From the NCBI GenBank assembly GCA_905479975.1, contig CAJQOS010000023.1:1-33101 (forward strand): a DNA stretch of 33,101 bases, read 5' to 3'. The stretch is from an uncultured Puniceicoccaceae bacterium. Its GTDB lineage: Bacteria > Verrucomicrobiota > Verrucomicrobiia > Opitutales > Coraliomargaritaceae. Every line of letters starts with the position of its first letter. Position 1 is the stretch's first letter. The notes below the pieces were generated by a model, which was not told the DNA's origin, did no database searches, and was given only the letters and a program-made list of their open reading frames with translations. Both the position numbers and the translations under genes were made by a program. Of the stretch, positions 25,547 to 33,101 are shown one piece after another.

Positions 25547-27097
25547 TTATAGTGGGATATTACCGTGCTTCTTAGGCGGACGTGAGTCACGTTTGCTAAG
25601 AGTATTACGAAGCGCAAGAGCAATTGCAGCACGCGTCTGGGAAGGCTCGATCACATCTGTGATCATCGCATTCGCAGCTGCTTGGTAAGGAGAAGCGAAT
25701 TCGTTGCGATACTCTTCACTGATTTCAGCCGCACGTTTCTTAGGATCTTCTGCATCCTTGAGCTCCTTACGGAAGAGCACATTCACAGCACCTTCAGCAC
25801 CCATCACCGCGATTTCTGCAGTTGGCCAAGCAAAGACAATGTCCGCACCGAGGTCGGCTGAGCACATGGCAAGATAAGCACCACCGTATGCCTTACGCAT
25901 GATCATGGTGATTTTCGGCACAGTCGCAGCAGCATACGCAAACAGCATCTTCGCGCCGTGACGGATGATACCACCCTGCTCTTGAGCAAGCCCCGGCATA
26001 AAGCCTGGCACGTCAACGAGCGTCACGATCGGAATGTTATAGATATTACATGTGCGGATGAAGCGTGCGCCCTTGTCGGAGCTATCGATGTCCAAAGTGC
26101 CGGCCTTAACCATTGGGTTATTGGCGACGATACCGACGACCACACCTTCGATACGCGCAAAGCCAACAATCAGGCTACGTGCGAAGTCCGGCATGATCTC
26201 GAAGAAATCACCACCATCGACCAAACGATCAATCACTGCCATCACATCCAAAGGCTTCTTTGGAGAATCGGGCACGATTTCGTTCATCTCCAAGTCATCA
26301 GAGAGATCGAGATCGGTCAAAACGTGAGGCGGATCTCCAAGGTTGTTGCTTGGCAGGAATGACAGCAATTTCGCAGTCATCGCCATCGCATGCGCATCAT
26401 CATCAGCCACCAAGTGGATATTACCCGAGATGCTTGCGTGCGCTGCAGCCGAAGCGAATTGCTCCAACTTCGCGACTTCACCCGTTGCCGCTTTAATGAC
26501 GTCTGGCCCGCAGATGAACATGTTCGCAGTATCGCGAGTCATGATAAGGAAGTCAGCCAATGCTGGCGAATATGCAGCACCACCAGCACATGGACCGGCG
26601 ATCACAGCAACCTGCGGCACCACACCGGAGAGCAATACATTCTTAAAAAAGATCTGACCGTAACCACTCAAGGAATCGACGCCCTCTTGAATACGTGCGC
26701 CACCCGAGTCATTGACACCCACAACCGGCATACCAGCTTCAACAGCGAAGTCCATCAGATCGCAGATCTTCTTCGCATGAATACGACCGACAGCACCACC
26801 ACCAACGGTGAAATCCTGCGCATACGCAGCGACCCCACGACCATCGACGAGTCCAGTGCCACAAACGACACCGTCATAAGGAAGCTTCTTATTAGCCAAA
26901 CCAAAGCGCTGGCAAGTGTGCTCAGCATGCATGCCGAACTCCTGAAAAGTGCCTTCTTCGAAGAACACTTCAAGGCGCTCACGAGCCCCCATCTGCCCCT
27001 TGGCGTGGCGCTTCGCGAGTTTATCTTCGCCACCAGCCTTGCGTGCAGTCGCACGCCGCTCCCGAAGCTCTTCAAGTAATTTTGGATCTATAGCCAT
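25547..27097 (-). CDS. mmdA: Methylmalonyl-CoA decarboxylase alpha subunit (carboxyltransferase)
   Basis: 516 residues of the PccB/MmdA carboxyltransferase family: two crotonase-like halves with AYAQDFTVGGGAVGRIHAKKI, GVNDSGGARIQEGVDSL, GPCAGGAAYSPALADF, then VDVPGFMPGLAQEQGGIIRHGAKML, RKAYGGAYLAM and AEIAVMGAEGAVNVLF. It moves the carboxyl from methylmalonyl-CoA to the biotin carrier. A PccB type of subunit, not a pyruvate-carboxylase-like OadA, identifies the complex as methylmalonyl-CoA (or glutaconyl-CoA) decarboxylase; the epimerase and mutase neighbours support the former. It is the second gene of the operon, 42 bp after the epimerase. Its presence without an acetyl/propionyl-CoA carboxylase biotin carboxylase fits decarboxylation. 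Very secure. Confidence 0.95.
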   Translation of the reverse strand: MAIDPKLLEELRERRATARKAGGEDKLAKRHAKGQMGARERLEVFFEEGTFQEFGMHAEHTCQRFGLANKKLPYDGVVCGTGLVDGRGVAAYAQDFTVGGGAVGRIHAKKICDLMDFAVEAGMPVVGVNDSGGARIQEGVDSLSGYGQIFFKNVLLSGVVPQVAVIAGPCAGGAAYSPALADFLIMTRDTANMFICGPDVIKAATGEVAKLEQFASAAAHASISGNIHLVADDDAHAMAMTAKLLSFLPSNNLGDPPHVLTDLDLSDDLEMNEIVPDSPKKPLDVMAVIDRLVDGGDFFEIMPDFARSLIVGFARIEGVVVGIVANNPMVKAGTLDIDSSDKGARFIRTCNIYNIPIVTLVDVPGFMPGLAQEQGGIIRHGAKMLFAYAAATVPKITMIMRKAYGGAYLAMCSADLGADIVFAWPTAEIAVMGAEGAVNVLFRKELKDAEDPKKRAAEISEEYRNEFASPYQAAANAMITDVIEPSQTRAAIALALRNTLSKRDSRPPKKHGNIPL

Positions 27098-27139
27098 AAT
27101 TGATGTCTAGTTGTTGATATTTTAAATTAATGTGTAACC

Positions 27140-27544
27140 TTATTTCTTCTCCTGGCAGAACTCAGTCAGCACGCCACGAGTCGATTTGGGATGAAGAAAT
27201 GCGACCAACTTATTAGCCGCGCCCTCGAAAGGCACTTCATGGATCAAACGCACACCAGCATCTGATGCCTGCTTAAGTTGACCCACGACATCATCCACGC
27301 GGAATGCGATGTGGTGAATCCCCTCGCCGTTCTTCTCAAGGAACTTCGCAATCGGACTCTCCGGAGAAGTCGGCTCAAGCAACTCGATATGAACATCGCC
27401 CGCCTCAAAGAAAGCAGTGCGCACTTTCTGCGACTCGACTTCTTCACGGCCGTGCAAATGCAAGCCAAGTGCTTTTTCATAATACTCGATAGAATCTTCG
27501 AGGTTGTGGACGGCGATGCCGAGGTGATCTATTTGCTGAATCAT
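27140..27544 (-). CDS. mce: Methylmalonyl-CoA epimerase
   Basis: 134 residues, the usual size of this vicinal-oxygen-chelate enzyme. It interconverts (R)- and (S)-methylmalonyl-CoA, linking mutase and decarboxylase. Metal ligands are visible as H7 (QQIDHLGIAV), the His in GEGIHHIAFRV and a late Glu (GVLTEFC); VHIELLEP is typical. It is the first gene of the minus-strand operon and lies 135 bp from divergent mutA. Secure. Confidence 0.95.
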   Translation of the reverse strand: MIQQIDHLGIAVHNLEDSIEYYEKALGLHLHGREEVESQKVRTAFFEAGDVHIELLEPTSPESPIAKFLEKNGEGIHHIAFRVDDVVGQLKQASDAGVRLIHEVPFEGAANKLVAFLHPKSTRGVLTEFCQEKK

Positions 27545-27569
27545 AAGCTATTTCGTTGGTTTATGGAGC

Positions 27570-27599
27570 CATAAATGCGATTAGCCGGACTTACGTCAA
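27570..27599 (-). promoter_or_regulatory. Candidate sigma-70 promoter for mce-mmdA operon
   Basis: On the minus strand TTGACG (27599-27594) and TTTATG (27575-27570) are 18 bp apart, some 25 bp before the mce start. The -35 is close to consensus, the -10 is modest. Confidence 0.4.
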
Positions 27600-27624
27600 A
27601 TCATTTCTGTATTAAAATTACTTA

Positions 27625-27652
27625 TTGACACCTTTTACTAATATTCTAGCTT
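27625..27652 (+). promoter_or_regulatory. Candidate sigma-70 promoter for mutAB
   Basis: A consensus TTGACA (27625-27630) is followed after 16 bp by TAGCTT (27647-27652), a weak -10. It lies 28 bp before mutA, in the gap shared with mce. Confidence 0.4.
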
Positions 27653-27664
27653 CCTAGCATTAGT
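27637..27664. promoter_or_regulatory. Inverted repeat overlapping the mutAB promoter
   Basis: ACTAAT (27637-27642) ... CTAG (27646-27649), CTTC, CTAG (27654-27657) ... ATTAGT (27659-27664) form an imperfect palindrome with a 3-versus-1 base bulge. It covers the presumed -10 and start of transcription, where a repressor would act. Confidence 0.45.
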
Positions 27665-27679
27665 TAACCAAAAATCCAA

Positions 27680-29827
27680 ATGAACAAGGATACACAAAAA
27701 AACAAAAGACTGCTAGAGGAGTTTCCCGCAGCAACACCTGAACAATGGCGCGAAGCCGCTGATAAACTGCTCAAAGGCGCGCCCTATGAGAAGGTCATGG
27801 AGCGCCAATCCCCCGAAGGGATTCGCCTGAAGCCAATCTTCTGGAAAGAAGTATTGGACACACTTCCAGCAGCAGACACTCAACCCGGCTTCGACGGCTA
27901 CCTTCGCGGCACCAAAGCATCGGGCTACCGAGTGCAACCATGGGAGATCGCCCAAGAGATCCCCTACGGCACGCCGACAGAATTTAACGATGCCGCCAAG
28001 GCCGACCTGATGCGCGGTCAAGATGCGCTCAACGTCATCCTCGACATCGCCACACTTAAAGGGCTCGACCCGGACAGCGCACAAGCCGGCGAAGTCGGCG
28101 CATGCGGCCTTTCGATCGCCTGCCTGCAAGACATTAAAGTCGCATTTTCCGAAATATTACCCGAAGCGGTCAGCTTCCACATCCGCACAGGATGCGCTGG
28201 CCTCGCAGTCGGCTCGATCTTCTTCGCATGGTTGAAAGAGCAAGGCGTCGCACTGGATAGTGTCAAGGGCAGCCTCGGCATGGATCCGATCGCAGTGCGA
28301 GCTGCATCAGGGCAACTTCCAGCCGAACTCGCCGAACTGCTCGACGAGCAAGCTGTGCTCGCAGAATTCTGCGCAAAGGAAGCCCCGTCGATCCGCTCCG
28401 TCGGAGTCTCCACACTACCTTACCACCAAGCAGGCGCATCTGCCGTCGAAGAGCTCGGCATCGCACTCGCGACCGGTTCCGCTTATCTCACCGAGTTGAC
28501 CGCACGCGGACTCTCCGTCGATGACGCTGCGAAACAAATCCGCTTCAGCTTCTCAATCGGCCCGAATTTCTTCATGGAAATCGCCAAACTCCGCGCAGCT
28601 CGCGTCCTCTGGGCACAGGTCGTCGCCGCCTTCGGTGGCAGCGCCGAAGCACAGAAGATCAACATGCACGCCCGCACAGGTCTCTATAATAAGACGAAGA
28701 AAGACCCATACGTAAACATGCTCCGCACCACCACCGAGGCCATGAGTGGCGTCATCGGCGGCGTGGACAGCCTCTGCGTTGGCAACTTCGACGAAGTCTC
28801 CCGCCTTCCAGACACCTTCAGCCGTCGCATCTCGCGCAACACTCAAGTGATCCTCCAGGAAGAGTGCGAACTGACTGCAGTCGTCGATCCGGCCGGTGGC
28901 TCATGGGCAATCGAATGGTTGACCGGTGAAGTCTCCGAAAAGTCTTGGGCATTCTTCCAAGAGATCGAAGCCAAGGGCGGCGTCGTTGCCACACTTAAGG
29001 ACGGATTCATCGCAGACACACTCGCGAAAACAGCAGCCGGCCAAGAGAAGCAACTCAACCAGCGCCGCGTCAGCCTAGTCGGCACCAACGTCTATCCCAA
29101 CCTCGACGAAGAGGAACTGGAAGCACGTCTCCCCGACTACGCAAATCTACGCGATACTCGTGCGAAAGAAATCGCCCGTGCTCGCGTCGAACTCGACGCA
29201 GATACAGATGCCAAAGTCATGGCTGCTCTGGGTAAGGTGGTCGAAGTCGATCGCGCCGGCCTCATCTCTGCAGTCATCAATGCGATCAGCGTCGGTGCCA
29301 CCATCGGCGAAGTCACAAAGACCGTCCGCGCAGCAGCGAATCCGAGCTCGGTCATGCAGCCGCTACCAGTCGCACGACTCTCCGCTAAATACGAAGCGCT
29401 CCGCGCCGCATCCGCCACCTTCAAGGCGAACAACGGACACGGACCAAAGCTCTTCCTTTGCAACCTCGGACCACTCCGCCGCCATAAAGGCCGCGCGGAC
29501 TTCACTAAGGGCTTCTTCCAATCGGGTGGCTTCGAAGTAACCTCACCTGCAGGTTTCGAAACACCTGAAGCAGCCGTCGCTGCACTCGGAGAATCCGCCG
29601 CAGCGCTCACCGTTGTTTGCGGCACCGATGGCGACTACGAAGAAAACTTCGCGAACTACGCCAAAGCCATCAAGCAAGCGTATCCAAATACACGCGTCAT
29701 GCTCGCAGGCTTCCCAGGAGCCAACGAAGCAGACTACCGCGCAGCCGGCATGGACGACTTCATCTTCGTCAAATCCGATAACTACGAAGTCAACCGCCAA
29801 GCCCTCGAACTACTCGGCGTGCTTTAA
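27680..29827 (+). CDS. mutA: Methylmalonyl-CoA mutase small (beta) subunit
   Basis: 715 residues. MutA pairs with MutB; it has the same TIM-barrel plus B12-domain architecture but is not catalytic. N-terminal FPAATPEQWREAADKLLKGAPYEKV is typical for the small subunit, and FSIGPNFFMEIAKLRAARVLWAQVVAAFGG plus MHARTGLYNKTKKDPYVNMLRTTTEAMSGV are the barrel signatures. The C-terminal cobalamin-domain fold is kept (KLFLCNLGPLRRHKGRADFTKGFFQ) but lacks the DxHxxG B12 ligand, as expected for this subunit. The first gene of the divergent pair with mutB 45 bp downstream. Start chosen at the ATG after the palindrome. Confidence 0.96.
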   Translation: MNKDTQKNKRLLEEFPAATPEQWREAADKLLKGAPYEKVMERQSPEGIRLKPIFWKEVLDTLPAADTQPGFDGYLRGTKASGYRVQPWEIAQEIPYGTPTEFNDAAKADLMRGQDALNVILDIATLKGLDPDSAQAGEVGACGLSIACLQDIKVAFSEILPEAVSFHIRTGCAGLAVGSIFFAWLKEQGVALDSVKGSLGMDPIAVRAASGQLPAELAELLDEQAVLAEFCAKEAPSIRSVGVSTLPYHQAGASAVEELGIALATGSAYLTELTARGLSVDDAAKQIRFSFSIGPNFFMEIAKLRAARVLWAQVVAAFGGSAEAQKINMHARTGLYNKTKKDPYVNMLRTTTEAMSGVIGGVDSLCVGNFDEVSRLPDTFSRRISRNTQVILQEECELTAVVDPAGGSWAIEWLTGEVSEKSWAFFQEIEAKGGVVATLKDGFIADTLAKTAAGQEKQLNQRRVSLVGTNVYPNLDEEELEARLPDYANLRDTRAKEIARARVELDADTDAKVMAALGKVVEVDRAGLISAVINAISVGATIGEVTKTVRAAANPSSVMQPLPVARLSAKYEALRAASATFKANNGHGPKLFLCNLGPLRRHKGRADFTKGFFQSGGFEVTSPAGFETPEAAVAALGESAAALTVVCGTDGDYEENFANYAKAIKQAYPNTRVMLAGFPGANEADYRAAGMDDFIFVKSDNYEVNRQALELLGVL

Positions 29828-29872
29828 TCAACAGGTAACTAAACAACAGAAAACCGAACAACTTTCAGAATA

Positions 29873-32038
<2,166 letters not shown>

Positions 32039-32063
32039 GCAACGTCGAATACATTCATTCACC

Positions 32064-32096
32064 AAATGGCGCGGACACAGTTCCGCGCCATTTTTA
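32064..32096 (+). terminator. Strong Rho-independent terminator of mutAB
   Basis: AAATGGCGCGGA (32064-32075) pairs perfectly with TCCGCGCCATTT (32082-32093), 6-base loop, followed by T. It closes the mutAB transcript 25 bp after the mutB stop. Confidence 0.95.
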
Positions 32097-32148
32097 TGTG
32101 CCCGAGTAACAGCCATGGGGAGGTCACCTGCTTGCTGGGTGGGAGGGC

Positions 32149-32593
32149 ATATCCTTATACATATCTTTGTCTATTTAAGTTGACGCTATGAATGGCCTAT
32201 TTAAGGGTCCTCCCCTGCGAAGGGGAGGTGGCCCCGTCTGCGGGGTCGGAGGGGTTTTCGCTGGCAATGTCCATCCCTTGAAGTAATCTGTAACGTATGT
32301 CTGTTGTAGATCAAGAGCGACTCAACAACTTGCCTGCGCTAAAGCATTTCCGAACCAAAACTACGAACGCACACTCTTCCTTCAAGCGACAGGCATTCAA
32401 GTTATTCGATTTGAAAACAAGACTGTCTTCGACCACCCAGAGTGGGTATTAGAACAGATTCGCACGGCAGTTAACAACAGCTAAGGCTCGCCCCGAAACC
32501 CTTCCGTCTCGGCAGACCGATCCACCTTCCCTTCGCAGGGAAGGAGTCATTTAGTGGTAACTCCACTGCCCTCAGACTTATGTATAAGGATAT
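32149..32593. mobile_element. MITE-like element with 15-bp terminal inverted repeats around a broken DUF559 gene
   Basis: ATATCCTTATACATA at 32149-32163 is repeated exactly in inverse orientation at 32579-32593, 445 bp outer span. Just inside lies a second set of long imperfect inverted repeats: CCTCCCCTGCGAAGGGGAGG at 32209-32228 with following GTGG, CCCCG-TCTG-CGGGG and CGGAGGGGTTTTCG, matched by CGAAACCCTTCCG (32494-32506) and the CCACCTTCCCTTCGCAGGGA block (32522-32546). Such GGGGAGG/CCTCCCC arms commonly flank DUF559 genes in diverse bacterial genomes, as I recall them. The unit carries no transposase, so would be non-autonomous. No target-site duplication was recognised. Confidence 0.65.
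32297..32484 (+). pseudogene. Internally deleted DUF559 endonuclease-domain gene
   Basis: From ATG 32297 about 20 codons read MSVVDQERLNNLPALKHFRT, the kind of start seen in DUF559 proteins. From 32359, in another frame, codons read NYERTLFLQATGIQVIRFEN, KTVF and EWVLEQIRTAVNNS with a stop at 32482-32484, the C-terminal DUF559 (Vsr/very-short-patch-like) core. The intervening catalytic centre is missing, so the two ends are joined out of frame by a deletion at about 32355-32360. A complete protein would be about 120 residues. It lies inside the inverted-repeat element and is inactive. Confidence 0.75.
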
Positions 32594-32688
32594 CCTCGAG
32601 AGCCAGTGGGGGACGCAGCATTCCCGGGGGTATTTTTAGGGACAGGCAATGTTGATGAAGGCGAAGGGCACTGCGATTTACGATAGAT

Positions 32689-32702
32689 TGCAAACGATTG
32701 CA
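32689..32702. promoter_or_regulatory. LacI/GalR-type operator-like palindrome
   Basis: TGCAAACGATTGCA is a 14-bp palindrome centred on CG with a single mismatch, the form bound by LacI/GalR-family repressors. It lies about 310 bp before the secreted-protein start and 150 bp before the candidate promoter. No regulator gene is in the window. Confidence 0.45.
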
Positions 32703-32842
32703 TGTTCGTGGTATTCCTTGGCTATAGATGTATTATGCGCTGTTGGTGAGTGTTTTGTGCCACGTCGGTCTCTTCCTGTGACATGGTTTGAATGCTTTTT
32801 TTATATTTGTTCATTTAATTGCGGCATGTTGCACCTGCAGGG

Positions 32843-32876
32843 TTGACACCTTGCTAATACCTCTCATTAGTGGTGT
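32843..32876 (+). promoter_or_regulatory. Candidate promoter with overlapping inverted repeat
   Basis: Consensus TTGACA (32843-32848) precedes ATTAGT (32866-32871) with a 17-bp spacer. The region contains ACACC (32846-32850), CTAAT (32854-32858), ATTAG (32866-32870) and GGTGT (32872-32876) as an imperfect palindrome. It would drive the secreted-protein gene from about 135 bp upstream. Confidence 0.35.
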
Positions 32877-33010
32877 TAATGTTGCGCGGCAGTTGTCTTC
32901 TTTTTGCCTGCAGCATTCGGAACTTGAGGGGTGTTTATTCACTCTTGGAGTTTTTTTAAGCCTTTCATGCGTCAGCGTGAATTTACCCCAATTAAACAAA
33001 AGGTTACCCT

Positions 33011-33101
33011 ATGAAGAAAAGAATGCTGATGCTCGCATCACTTGTCGGCAGCGCAGTGCTGTCGCAGGCCTCGATTATTACCGATAATCTGACTCAGGAA
33101 C
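33011..33101 (+). CDS. Secreted protein, N-terminal start (3' truncated)
   Basis: Thirty codons are visible before the window ends. They form a signal peptide: MKKRMLMLASLVGSAVLSQA then SIITDNLTQE, with a likely cleavage after SQA. AAAAGG ends eight bases before the ATG. Starts of this form are common for PEP-CTERM or autotransporter-type surface proteins in Verrucomicrobiota, but the sorting signal would be at the far end, outside the window. Function unknown. Confidence 0.75.
   Translation, partial: MKKRMLMLASLVGSAVLSQASIITDNLTQE

Larger units (their letters stand above)
32594..33010. other. Gene-free upstream region of the secreted-protein gene
   Basis: No gene could be supported. A 65-codon frame at 32649-32846 starts MLMKAKGTAIYD, which resembles the first residues of some REP-associated (Y1) transposases, preceded by a GGGACAGGC sequence common before them, but the likeness ends after about ten codons. 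The rest holds the palindrome and promoter listed separately. Confidence 0.4.

Overview
The window looks like chromosomal DNA from a marine member of the Verrucomicrobiota, probably class Opitutia near Coraliomargarita or Lentimonas. This is an inference from the gene set, weak Shine-Dalgarno use, translated intergenic repeats and the secreted-protein start at the right edge; no marker gene proves it. GC content is moderate, genes lie on both strands, and no rRNA, tRNA or CRISPR array was found.

Left part (1-20335), mostly housekeeping. It opens with the C-terminal end of an AddA/RecB-type helicase-nuclease. On the minus strand follow fabV (enoyl reductase), a UDP-glucose dehydrogenase of eukaryote-like type, and a Gfo/Idh/MocA oxidoreductase. 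A divergent Fic-family regulator-like gene has a strong palindrome in front of it. murJ comes next, then a plus-strand run: pta, a separate BioD-like/DRTGG protein (together equivalent to a split long Pta), xseB and dxs. About 800 bp of decayed DNA follow, with short repeats, an IS1182-like transposase remnant and an unlisted 31-residue lysine-rich protein gene. Then come a DEAD-box helicase, pyrD, an acidic hypothetical protein, a TauE/SafE-like (UreH_2-like) membrane protein, a divergent pair of exported S24/S26-peptidase-fold proteins, and an orphan NarL/LuxR response regulator.

Right part (20372-32038), a complete propionate/methylmalonyl-CoA module. A minus-strand operon reads mce - mmdA - gamma subunit - biotin carrier - beta subunit - CoA transferase, followed by meaB beyond a terminator. 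mutA and mutB are transcribed divergently. Together they would interconvert succinyl-CoA and propionyl-CoA (mutase, epimerase, Na+-pumping biotin-dependent decarboxylase), exchange CoA between propionyl-CoA and succinate/acetate, and protect the B12 mutase (MeaB). The gene set fits the succinate-propionate fermentation route with Na+ export, or propionate use in reverse. The shared 135-bp divergent control region carries candidate promoters and a palindrome.

Right edge (32039-33101) is accessory. After a strong terminator lies a MITE-like element with a perfect 15-bp inverted repeat enclosing an internally deleted DUF559 endonuclease-like gene. Next is a gene-free regulatory stretch with a LacI-type palindrome and a candidate promoter, then the start of a secreted protein gene cut by the window end.

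I did not find an obvious new defence or biosynthetic system. The best leads are the exported S26-like pair, the Fic protein with a Gln in place of the catalytic His plus its palindromic operator, the enlarged decarboxylase beta subunit with a barrel-sandwich-like insertion, and the tiny lysine-rich protein.
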